Assembly: GCA_003013855.2 (NCBI GenBank)
Contig: ML058408.1
Location: 4,465,001 to 4,529,000, forward strand
Direction of reading: 5' to 3'
DNA from: Liriodendron chinense
Taxonomy: Eukaryota; Streptophyta; Magnoliopsida; Magnoliales; Magnoliaceae
Length of the DNA stretch: 64,000 nucleotides
Shown: piece by piece, positions 9,487 to 18,386 of the stretch
Numbering within the stretch: the stretch's first letter is position 1
Layout: each line of letters begins with the position of its first letter
Notes under the pieces: generated by a model
Databases searched by the model: none
What the model saw: only the letters and a program-made list of their open reading frames with translations
What the model was told of the DNA's origin: nothing
Made by a program: the position numbers and the translations under genes

Positions 9487-10369
9487 GGTTTAGATCTTAT
9501 TCTGCGAACGAGGCGTGATATCGTTGCCGCCCGTCGCACGATAGAGGAGGCTGAGGGAAAGAGGACTGCCTTGGAAAAGGCAGTTCAAGGAAGAGATCAA
9601 CTGCTCAAGGCTCGTGAGGCGGTGATCACGAAGAGAGATGAGGAGAAAAAGATCCTCATCGAGAAGATCCAAGTCCTGACCGACAGGTATCAGGCCTTGG
9701 ACTCAGACTACGTGAAGCTCACGGGTCTGAAGGAGAAGGCTGAGAGAGAGAGGGAGATCTTCCGGCAGGACAAGATCTCGTTAGAGGAGCAATTCGCGGG
9801 GGCCAGGTCGCAGCTCAAGGAGGCCTACGACAACTTGACCAGGGAGCGCACCGCTCTTGCGCAGCTTAAGGACGACTCGATCCACTAGGACGAGGAGAGA
9901 GTCGCCCTTGTAAAAATGCTCTCGGAGGAAGGTGCTCGGGCAGTTTCCGAGTTCCGGACTTCGCAGCTGTATGACGATGAACGATATGAGTCATACGATG
10001 CTGGTCGAGACTTTGCACTAAGAGTAGTGCAACGAATGATCCCATCCTTCGATATGGGGGAATTCGGTCTAGTCGCGACCATCATAGCTGCAGAAGAGCA
10101 AGCTGCTGCTGAGAACGAGGTGACTGAAGCCACGCAGGCTGGAGGGGCTCGTGAAATGGGCCCTGAAGTCGAGAGCGTGGCTCCTCCAAGCGATTGATTT
10201 CCTTTTATTTTCTTCTCTCTTGTATCTGCGATCATGTATCTGTAATCATCTAATTATCAATGAAAAGATATTTTTGGAAGTGTTACTGTTTTGTTGCTGT
10301 TCTCCCTTCATCTTTCATTTTTTGCTTTATGTTGATCTCGAATGGATTCATCAGAGATGTGACCCTTTA

Positions 10370-10562
10370 ATTCGAGCATGAGCTGAGCTGCTCGCATTTA
10401 GGGTGTATGACCACATATTCGAGCGCGAGCTGTGGTGCTCGCAATTAAGGTGTACGACTGCGATTCGAGCCCGAGCTGCGGTGCTCGCGATTAGGGTGTG
10501 ACCCCGATCGCTGCCCTAATTTGAGCACGACCTGCGGTGCTCGCATTCCGGAGTGCGATCCC
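10370..10562. repeat. 46-47-bp degenerate tandem repeat, four copies
   Basis: Four units built on ATTCGAGC...GAGCTG..GTGCTCGC..TTAGGGTGT lie just downstream of the antisense gene, in the noncoding spacer where it converges with pol. No ORF is supported here. Confidence 0.75.
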
Positions 10563-10677
10563 TCCTCTCACCAATCGCGAGTAACTAACTCATGAAAAAA
10601 TGAATTAGACTCAATCCGGGGGTCGTGAGACCATGTCCGCGTTGAGATAGACTGATCTATCGATTGAGATTTTGATT

Positions 10678-10879
10678 CTACCAAGGGCAGAAGGTTGGTC
10701 AAGAGATGGTATCCATTCTCTTCGGGGCTATTTAGGTCCATGTAAATGGAGAAGCGACCAACTAGTAACAATTTCAGTCCTACCAAAGGTAGGCAATTGG
10801 CCAAGAGGATGTGTAAGCACTCTTCAGGGCTATTCAGGTCCATATAAATGGAGTAGCGGCCAAAAGATATCTTTCACTT
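10678..10879. repeat. 102-bp tandem repeat, two copies
   Basis: Copies start at 10678 and 10780 (CTACCAAGGGCAG / CTACCAAAGGTAG) and share GGGCTATT.AGGTCCAT.TAAATGGAG. They lie between the end of the antisense gene and the integrase stop, so both convergent transcripts would end in or read across them. Confidence 0.85.
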
Positions 10880-10914
10880 TATTCATAAAACGATGTAATA
10901 AAACTACATCGAAT

Positions 10915-12264
10915 CTAGGGGTAGTATCGTAGCAAATGCTCCACGTGCCAAGGGCGACGTACAGGCTTCCCTTGCATGTCTTCAAGATAATAAGTACCGG
11001 GTCTCACAACCCTAATAACCCGATACGGGCCTTCCCAATTCGGATCCAATGAACGAGCAGGAACTCCAAGATTTTGCCTTAGGACCAAATCTCCGAGCTG
11101 GAAGGATCTAGGTCTAACCTTCGCATTCCGATAATGAGCAATACGTTGTTGATATGCTGCCACTCGTACTTGGGAAGCATTTCTTCGTTCTTCCAAGAGA
11201 TCGAGATGAAGTCGGAGGTTTTCCTGATTTCTTGCGGGATCATACTGTTCGATCCGATATGAGGGCACTTGAGTTTCCACTAGTACTACTGCGTCAACAC
11301 CAAATGCTAAGGAGAAAGGAGTTTCACCTGTCGATGTACAAGCCGTGGTTCTATAGGCCCATAACACCTCTGGTAGAAGTTCTGGCCACACCCCTTTACA
11401 TTCACCTAGCTTGGTCTTTAAATGATGCTTTATGATTTTATTCACTGCCTCGACCTGCCCATTCGCCTGAGGATGATATGGAGAAGTGCGGAGATTACGT
11501 ATCTTCCATTTGTCGTAAAATTCATCAAAGGCTGCGTTGTCGAACTGCGTTCCGTTATCGGTAATTATAGTATGAGGAAGTCCGAAGCGACATATGATAT
11601 TTCTCCACATAAACTTAGTAGTTTGTTTTTCAGTAATTTTGGCTAATGGTTCTGCTTCGGCCCATTTGGTGAAATAATCAACCGCCACGATCGCGAACCT
11701 ATTCTGTCCCTTTCCCATAGGTAAGGGCCCGATGATATCGATCCCCCACTGAGCAAAAGGCCAAGGGCTGTCGACTGGGGTCATCCGCTTAGACGGTACA
11801 CGAGGTATAGGTTGATATCGTTGACACTTGTCGCATTTTTTAGAAAATTCGATGGCGTCTGCTTTCATAGTAGGCCAATAATATCCTTGCCTCATCGCTT
11901 TATATGCTAGAGATCGCCCCCTGGGATGATTACCACATGCCCCCTGGTGTACTTCATCTAGAACACGATGTGCTTCTTCTGGATGAAGACACCTTAAATA
12001 AGGCAAGGAGAAGCTTTTTCGCAACAAGATTCCATCTTGTAAGGTGTACCTGGCAGCTCGAAGCCGAATTTGTCTTGCAGCTTTCTTGTCTTCTGGTAGG
12101 TATCCATCTCTAAGATAAAGGATGATAGGATCCATCCAGCATGGAGACGATTGTACCGATATAACTTGCTCGAGAGTCACTTGGTCGATACTCAAGTTCT
12201 GACGGTGCTCGATGGGGATTGAATGTGATAACTCCGATTCCGGCGCAGAAGCGAGTTTTGCCAA
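10915..12264 (-). CDS. pol: Integrase (and RNase H tail) of Tat-like element B
   Basis: An open frame of 449 codons. The N-terminal zinc finger reads H-x3-H type (VHQGACGNHPRG) to CDKC. The catalytic core has D in WGIDIIGPLP, D in ITDNGTQFD and E in NGQVEAVNK. The C-terminal GPY motif (WEGPYRVIRVV) and the terminal HVEHLLRYYP are present. The function would be inserting the DNA copy into the chromosome. It is really the 3' part of the pol polyprotein: the first residues are the end of RNase H, separated from the rest by a 1-base deletion near 12261-12268. All catalytic residues are kept, but it would not be made as part of an intact polyprotein. Confidence 0.85.
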   Translation of the reverse strand: MAKLASAPESELSHSIPIEHRQNLSIDQVTLEQVISVQSSPCWMDPIILYLRDGYLPEDKKAARQIRLRAARYTLQDGILLRKSFSLPYLRCLHPEEAHRVLDEVHQGACGNHPRGRSLAYKAMRQGYYWPTMKADAIEFSKKCDKCQRYQPIPRVPSKRMTPVDSPWPFAQWGIDIIGPLPMGKGQNRFAIVAVDYFTKWAEAEPLAKITEKQTTKFMWRNIICRFGLPHTIITDNGTQFDNAAFDEFYDKWKIRNLRTSPYHPQANGQVEAVNKIIKHHLKTKLGECKGVWPELLPEVLWAYRTTACTSTGETPFSLAFGVDAVVLVETQVPSYRIEQYDPARNQENLRLHLDLLEERRNASQVRVAAYQQRIAHYRNAKVRPRSFQLGDLVLRQNLGVPARSLDPNWEGPYRVIRVVRPGTYYLEDMQGKPVRRPWHVEHLLRYYP

Positions 12265-14213
12265 GAATCGGCAAGTTGGTTCTGCTCGCGAGGGATATGA
12301 ATTATTTTATAAGTCTTCAGTTTGGCGAGCAGGATGAGGACACGAGACTTGTATAAGGCCATTCTTTCTTCTTTGGCTTCGAATTCACCAAGAACTTGAT
12401 TGACAATAAGCTGGGAGTCGCTATGAATTATCAAATTCTGCACTGCGAGGACAATGGCCAGTTCGAGGCCAACAATTAGGGCCTCATATTCTGCTTCATT
12501 ATTGGAGACGCGTGATTCGAAACGCAGAGCGTATTGAAAATGCGACCCGTCGGGAGCCACTAAAATCAGACCCGCTCCACTGCCAGTGGCCCGTGACTAC
12601 CCGTCCACGAAGAGCGACCAAGGAGGCTGGTCGCTGGTCGTGACATTATCTTCAGAAGAATATGTAAATTCGGCAATGAAGTCAGCCACGGCCTGGCCCT
12701 TGACTGCGGTCCTAGGACAGAATGAGATATCATGCTCACTGATCTCGACCGCCCATTTAGTTAAGCGCCCGGAAGCCTCAGGTTTTTGAAGGACTTGTCG
12801 TAGTGGATGATTTGTTGGTACTAAAATAGCATGGGCTTGAAAGTATGGTCGCAGTTTTCGAGCTGCCATGATTAAGGCTAGGGCCAGTTTCTCCATATCA
12901 GAATACCTAGTTTCTGCATCAACCATTGCTCGACTGATATAATAAACGGGCCTTTGTACCCCGGAATCTTCCCTTATTAAAGCGGCGCTAACGGCCGTGG
13001 AAGACACAGATAAGTAAAGAATGAGTTGCTCATGTGCTACAGGCTTAGATAAAATGGGGGGAGCGCTCATGTATTGCTTCAGTTGTTAGAAAGCTTCTTC
13101 ACACTGAGGTGTCCACTTCCAATCAGATTTGGCCGTTGCACGAAGGAGTTTGAAGAAGGGCAAGCACTTGTCAGATGCTCGCGAGATGAACCTGTTCAAT
13201 GATGCGATGCGACCTGCCAGACGCTGAACGTCCTTCAGAGTAACAGGGGATTTCATCTCTATCAATGCTTTAATCTTTTCAAGATTTGCCTCAATTCCAC
13301 GCTGGCCAACCATGAACCCAAGAAATTTCCCTGCAGACACTCCAAACGCGCATTTTTCCGGGTTTAACTTCATTTGATACTTTCTCATCAGATCAAAGGC
13401 TTCTCGAAGATCTGAAATGTGGTTATCTTCAACGATGCTTTTCACGAGCATATCGTCGACATACACTTCCATATTCCTACCGATTTGAGCAGCGAACATT
13501 TTGTTGACAAGACGTTGATAAGTGGCCCCTGCATTTTTAAGACCGAACGGCATTACCTGGTAGCAATATAGTCCTCGATCTGTGATGAAGGCAGTATGCT
13601 GGCTATCAGGTGGATGCATCACAATCTGGTTGTAACCAGAATAAGCATCCATAAAGCTGAGGAGAGCATGTCCAGCTGTTGAGTCGACCAACTGGTCGAT
13701 CCGCGGTGTCGGAAAGCTATCTTTGGGGCATGCTTTGTTTAAGTCTGAATAGTCGACGCACATCCTCCATTTGCCATTAGTTTTCCGGACGAGAACTACG
13801 TTTGCGACCCACTCTGGGTAGTCAACTTCCTTTATGAAATTAGCCGCGAGAAGCTTTTCAACTTCTGTTTTGATTGCCATTTGTCTTTCTGTAGTAAAGG
13901 CACGTCGACGCTGATGTACGGGTTTATGCTTCGGGTCAATGTTGAGACAATGTGCGATGACATTAGGATCGATGCCTGGCATATCTTTATGAGACCAAGC
14001 AAACACATCCTTGTATTCGGTGAGGAAACGGATCAAATTTTGACGATGGACAGTGGTCAAGGAGGACCCGATGCACACGATCTTAGATGGGTCGTCTTCG
14101 GACAAGTGGATTGCCATTGTTTCCTCCCCCGGAGTTCCCGACTTCAGAGCATTCTCTCTCGGATCCAACGAGGTGGTTGAGGGATCGTCGGGTGATCCTT
14201 GAGCTATCTCCAT
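12265..14213 (-). pseudogene. pol: RT-RNase H of Tat-like element B (two stops, one frameshift)
   Basis: RT runs from MEIAQGSPDD at 14213. It shows KWRMCVDYSDLNKACPKDSFP, LLSFMDAYSGYNQI, MPFGLKNAGATYQRLVNKMF and the catalytic VYVDDMLVKS. TAA at 13086-13088 separates RT from the tether/RNase H (YYISRAMVDAETRYSDMEKLALAL). A second stop (TAG) follows FVDG near 12595. The archaeal-type second RNase H part follows (NNEAEYEALIVGLELA, IHSDSQLIVNQVLGEF). A one-base loss after NQLAD shifts into the integrase frame. The frame upstream to the primer site is short because gag and protease are deleted. The remaining gag start codon (MPP at 14250) is out of frame with pol. Confidence 0.85.
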
Positions 14214-14306
14214 GACGGGTGTCGCTTGAGCCTTCTTTCGATCTTGGGGGCATCGTTGAAGGATTTTTATCGGTGGTTAGCACGATTGATTTTGATGATC
14301 AAGTCG

Positions 14307-14324
14307 TTCCCACAGACGGCGCCA
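14307..14324 (-). other. Primer-binding site of element B
   Basis: The minus strand reads TGGCGCCGTCTGTGGGAA, three bases inside the 5' LTR. It is the same tRNA site as in element A and marks 14328-15393 as the 5' LTR. Confidence 0.8.
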
Positions 14325-14327
14325 AAC

Positions 14328-15393
14328 TGTTAATGTCAGATTTTGTAATGAGATCCTCTGGCTTTCCTCCTTCACTCCAGCAGAGATTTCCACCACCAGA
14401 CCTGAAGCAAGACAGCAAATAAGGGTGGCTGGGGACCAGCCGTCAGCCCTCCGATGCTTAAGTTAGGCCACAGTAAGAAGAGAAACCAAGCGAAACGGGA
14501 CCCAGATTGGATGTTGTGTGCGTACCTGCTCTTAATGGAGCCACCCCTTTATATAGATCTGAAGCAATCCAATTTGTTACGTGAGATGTCGAAATCCCGT
14601 TGATGTCGCATACGATACTGAGAATTCGCTGATTTCGTGGGATAAGATCCTATCTTTTTAGTCAGATCCAACCCAATGACTTATTTCAACAATCACGCCC
14701 CTTGATGGTAATCCCTTGAAATCCGGCTGGAAGCCGTAGTTGGAATCATAGCTTCCGAAAAGGAAGGAGACGCCCGTAGTTGGAGTCATAGCCTCTGAAA
14801 AGGAAGGAGACGCCCGTAGTTGGAGTCATAGCCTCCGAAAAGGAAGGAGACGCCCGTAGTTGGAAACCACCGGACTGGTTGTAGCCCTGCTTGGTGTCGC
14901 AGAGGGATTGGAGAAGCTGCTCGACGGGAATCGGGTGCTAGTACTGAAAGCTAAGAGATATTACCGCAGGAAAGCTACTCGCAGGTTAGAATGTGGTCGC
15001 GAGTCCAAGTACATACTTTAGATGTAACGTCTTTCAACGACTTGTGAGAAGGTCTGTTCGCGGATCGAGCTTTGCCGTATTTGACTATCGGTTATGAAGA
15101 CTCGAGACTTGCGAATAGCTGCTCCGTATTTTTCAATCTATGACTCCTGATCAGGTGAGCTCGAGAGTCGAATGGACATCCCGCACTTATCCAATATTCG
15201 ACTCTCGATCAGATAATCTCGAGAGTCGAATGGACGTCCCGCTCTTATCCATTCTTCGACTCCCGAGCATACGATCTCGAGAGTCGAAGCCGTACTCCAC
15301 CCTTACCCGCTCTGCGACTCTTGATCAGATCATCTCGAGGGCGAAATGGGCATTTCTGCGTGAAATCTTATCTCCACCATTTTGCCTATAACA
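14328..15393 (-). repeat. 5' LTR of element B (1066 bp)
   Basis: Same length as the 3' LTR at 6515-7580, with seven differences by eye. It includes the 40-bp array from 14734 and the 58-bp palindromic units near the U3 end. A TATA box lies at 14547-14555. Confidence 0.95.
14547..14555 (-). promoter_or_regulatory. TATA box of element B 5' LTR
   Basis: TATATAAAG on the minus strand, at the position equivalent to the TATA box of LTR A. It would drive the genomic RNA toward lower coordinates. Confidence 0.7.
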
Positions 15394-15464
15394 CTAACTA
15401 TCTTGCTACAGGCACAATTCCTACACATTGAAAAAAGCAAGATAAAGATAAATTCTTCACTGAG

Positions 15465-16673
15465 GTGCGAAAATTCCTATGGGAGGACCCATACTTATTC
15501 AAGTATTGTCCCGATCAAATCATAAGGAGATGTGTCCCAGATGATGAAAAACATAGTATCATCTCCTTCTGTCATTCTCAAGCATGTGGTGGCCACTTTT
15601 CGGCTAAAAAGACCACAGCAAAAATTCTGCAATGTGGGTTTTATTGGCCCACTATGTTCAAAGATACACATGAGTTTTGCAAAACATGTGAACCTTGTCA
15701 GAAATTGGGAGGAATCTCCTGTAGAAATATGATGCCACTCAATCCCATCTTAATAATCAAAATTTTTTATTGTTGGGGCATCGATTTCATAGGTCCATTC
15801 CCATCTTCTTTTGGAAATGCATACATCTTGCTTGCCATTGACTATATATCTAAATGGGTCAAGGCCATCCCTTGCCGGAATAATGACCATAAAACGGTCA
15901 TTCGCTTCTTAAAAGAGAATATTCTTTCCTGGTTTGGTACACCTCGAGTCATCATAAGTGATGGAGGGTCTCACTTTTGTAATCGCCCATTTGAAACCTT
16001 ACTGAAGAAATATGGTGTAACACACAAAGTGAGCACTCCCTATCACCCACAAACTAGTGGACAAGCTGAGATATCCAATAGGGAGATTAAACACATTTTA
16101 GAGAAAACGGTGAACCCCGATCGCAAGGATTGGTCGCTTCGGCTTACCGATGCGCTTTGGGCCTACCGTACTGCTTTTAAAACCCCTATTAGAATGTCTC
16201 CCTATAGACTTGTCTATGGGAAGGCATGTCACTTGCCTGTGGAGTTGGAACATAGGGCATATTGGGCAATTAAGAAGATGAATTTTGATTCTGACAAGGC
16301 AAGCTCGTTACGCAAACTACAATTGAATGAACTTGCAGAAATCCGAAACGAAGCATATGAGATTGCGAGAATTTACAAGGACAAGACAAAGGTGTTCCAT
16401 GATAAGAACATTCTTCGTAAAACATTCACGATCAATCAAAAAGTCCTCATGTATAATTCTCGCCTACATTTATTTTCAGGAAAATTGAGATCTCGATGGA
16501 CCGGTCCCTACATTGTGCAAACTATCTATCCATATGGGACTGTCGAGTTCTTAAATCCAAGGAACGGCAACATTTTTAAGGCGAATGGTCAGCGATTAAA
16601 GCTGTTCTTTGAGAAATTTCCTTCAAAAGGTATGTCCATACCTCTGACTAATCCCATATACCTGGATGATTGA
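15465..16673 (+). CDS. pol: Integrase of Athila element C
   Basis: An open frame of 402 codons, the 3' end of the pol polyprotein. The HHCC zinc finger (CHSQACGGHFSAKKT ... FCKTCEPC) is followed by the core with D in WGIDFIGPFP, D in ISDGGSHF and E in GQAEISNREIK. The C-terminal part has RWTGPYIVQTIYPYG and RNGNIFKANGQRLK. Just upstream a TGG to TGA change (near 15427) stops the polyprotein frame, and element B separates this domain from RT-RNase H. It is thus a preserved but orphaned domain. Confidence 0.85.
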   Translation: MRKFLWEDPYLFKYCPDQIIRRCVPDDEKHSIISFCHSQACGGHFSAKKTTAKILQCGFYWPTMFKDTHEFCKTCEPCQKLGGISCRNMMPLNPILIIKIFYCWGIDFIGPFPSSFGNAYILLAIDYISKWVKAIPCRNNDHKTVIRFLKENILSWFGTPRVIISDGGSHFCNRPFETLLKKYGVTHKVSTPYHPQTSGQAEISNREIKHILEKTVNPDRKDWSLRLTDALWAYRTAFKTPIRMSPYRLVYGKACHLPVELEHRAYWAIKKMNFDSDKASSLRKLQLNELAEIRNEAYEIARIYKDKTKVFHDKNILRKTFTINQKVLMYNSRLHLFSGKLRSRWTGPYIVQTIYPYGTVEFLNPRNGNIFKANGQRLKLFFEKFPSKGMSIPLTNPIYLDD

Positions 16674-17808
16674 TCTCCTAGTCTGATGGAGGTATAGAGT
16701 AGTTAGGATTAGGATTTTGTTGCTTTTGTTTACTTTTGCTTAGGTTTGCTAGAAGGAGGAAAAATTCCACTTTTCACTGTCTCAGGTACTATCATTCCTC
16801 ACTCCCTTTTATTTTCAAATTGCTCTCATGTTTGGTTCATTACACATCTTTTACATTGAGGACAATGCAAGATTTGGTTGGGGGGTGTAGGATCACTTGA
16901 ATGAATCCAGCGTTTTGTAACATTTCGAGCAATTATGTAGAAATTTTTTGATTTTTCAAAAATTCAAAACTCTTTTGGAAAACTTCGGTTCTATACACTC
17001 AAGATGATATGAGCATAAGAGGAGGAGATATGAAGTGTATGAAGTTATAAATCTTGATCTTCTCTTAGTATAATGGTTTTATATGAGAATTCCCCTAATT
17101 CTGTGATTGATAGAAAATTTGAACACTCTTACACCTAGTTCACGTTACACGATTTTCATGGGTTGAAGGGATTATGTGATTTATGGATTAGCTAGACTTT
17201 GATTCAAGGTGCTGAGAAACCAAGCCGGGGTACTTTGTCCATTCTTGTCCATGGGAAAATAACGAAAGATATGGATTTCTAAAAATCCTATCTAATTTAA
17301 AAGAAAAAGGAAAAGGAAGGATGAAATTGGGAAAGATGGAAAAATGGTGGAAAATTCCGATTAGGGCTACCTATTACCAACTGGGGGATGGTCTACCCGT
17401 AACCAAAGCCGAAAATGGGATGTAGTGTGAAAGCCGTTAGAAGGACAGTAATGCAAATTTTCGTCATTGGCTTGTTGTTGCTCTATATACGTTGAGATCC
17501 ATAGTCTGGTTGATCTATGAAGAAGATAATCTTAGAAACTCATGAGATGAATTTTCACTATGCACACTAGGTTGAATTTGTTCAAGTTCTTCTATTTATC
17601 AACCAATCAGCTGGAATTTTATATGAATGCTTGTCATGTTTTGAGGGTTTACGGTTTCAACCTCTGTCACCTCAAATTTCTAAATCTTACACTTGTATGT
17701 CTTGGGTTGTATAGAAGGATGGTTTCTAAGGGAGAGTTGGGTTTTGGAGAATGGAATTGGTTTCACGCATGTTTTGCTCGGGACTAGTAAAATGCTGGTT
17801 GGGGGGTG
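16674..17808 (+). other. Noncoding 3' region of element C with two polypurine tracts
   Basis: There is no credible ORF, including no env-like frame. Two near-identical polypurine tracts occur: an internal one at 16874-16888 (TTGGTTGGGGGGTGT, preceded by ACATTGAGGACAATGCAAGA) and the functional one at 17795-17808 (CTGGTTGGGGGGTG) touching the 3' LTR. The same two-tract arrangement is found in D, E and F. Confidence 0.75.
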
Positions 17809-18044
17809 TGTTGAGCTCTTAATTGTGCATATTCTAACCCCAATTCATCACTCATTATGCTTGGTTTTCCTGATTTAAAGACTAATCTAATACATGATTT
17901 CATGATTGTAGGAATGAGAGGAACCCTGCCCAATTGAAGACCAAAAGTATCTATTTAGAGCCTTGGATGAAGACCCAAGGTGGGCCAAAGAAAGAAGAAA
18001 GCAGAGAAGAAAGAAATAAATAAATAAAGAAGAAAAGAGGCCAA

Positions 18045-18273
18045 GACCGGTCCAGACCGGTCGGCCAAGAGGGCCACGACCGGTCTAGACCGGTCGGCCA
18101 GCTCTCTCAGACTTGCTGAACTCCCTGGACAATGTTCATAGACAGTCCAACCGGTCGTGACCGGTCAGCTAGACCAGTCCGACCGGTCCAAACCGGTCGG
18201 CCAGAGGACTTTTCACCTTCAGAAGCTTGATGGACTGTTTCTTAGTGAGGTCCGACCGGTCGCGACCGGTCGG
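18045..18273. repeat. GACCGGTC inverted-pair array, U3 of LTR C
   Basis: Pairs of the self-complementary octamer GACCGGTC separated by 2 bases (for example GACCGGTC-CA-GACCGGTC), usually flanked by GG/CC so that each pair is itself an inverted repeat. The array lies upstream of the TATA box. Similar arrays occur at 20117-20377, 20895-21064, 23375-23513, 28341-28479, 29972-30232, 38293-38533, 46712-46972, 51028-51290 and 59232-59493. Confidence 0.9.
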
Positions 18274-18377
18274 CCATGTGTAAACTGCGTACTTTCCTAT
18301 TTTGGCGCTGAATTTCTCTGCGCACTGCGTAAGCTTACGCAAATTCTAGATGATTCCGATGTTGCAGAGCCTCCCCA

Positions 18378-18386
18378 CTATAAAAG
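18378..18386 (+). promoter_or_regulatory. TATA box of LTR C
   Basis: CTATAAAAG in a CCTCCCCAC context shared with LTR I (59598-59606). It lies about 105 bases after the GACCGGTC array. Confidence 0.7.

Larger units (their letters stand above)
7997..10197 (+). pseudogene. Spliced antisense accessory gene of Tat-like element B (Transposase_28-like), broken
   Basis: The likely start is ATG 7997 (MAGNSDETTV), on the strand opposite to pol. Exon 1 (7997-8637) holds a domain typical of plant 'putative gypsy type transposon' proteins: YLIPDSVTLRLPG, then LILGVRLPLHPFVRDVLR, PGQLIVNGWRVVLG and FRLKKAPSSEGWYYLCYW. Intron 1 is 8638-8718 (AAG|GTAGAC to CTCGCAG) and intron 2 is 9411-9486 (CAG|GTAAGA to TTTTGCAG); both remove stops and keep frame. 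Exon 2 is Pro/Glu-rich. Exon 3 is a coiled coil (AARRTIEEAEGKRTALEKA) ending at 10195-10197. Two breaks exist: the frame differs on either side of a 38-C run (8211-8248), and TAG at 9886-9888 interrupts exon 3 in frame. Such antisense ORFs between pol and the 3' LTR are known in Tat elements; their function is not established. Confidence 0.75.
6515..15393 (-). mobile_element. Element B: gag-less Tat-like Ty3/gypsy retrotransposon, complete insertion
   Basis: Both LTRs are 1066 bp (6515-7580 and 14328-15393), bounded by TGTTA/TAACA. The flanking duplication CTAAC is exact at 6510-6514 and 15394-15398. By eye the LTRs differ at 7 of 1066 positions, all transitions. At an assumed 1.3e-8 substitutions per site per year this is roughly 0.25 million years. 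Minus-strand order: 5' LTR, primer site, pol (RT, RNase H, integrase), repeat spacer, then an antisense spliced gene, polypurine tract and 3' LTR. Gag and protease are deleted. Pol carries two stops and one frameshift. Confidence 0.95.

Noticed and set aside
16674..17808. Env-like third ORF as in Arabidopsis Athila
   Set aside because: The interval between integrase and 3' LTR in C, D, E and F holds no long frame, no signal peptide and no membrane segment; the short ORF at 17560-17787 is not conserved in frame.
18045..18273. CRISPR-like array of palindromic repeats
   Set aside because: Spacing is irregular, 'spacers' are 2-10 bases or shared LTR sequence, and the context is a plant retrotransposon LTR. 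The 58-bp units at 3031-3298 are also direct tandem repeats without unique spacers.
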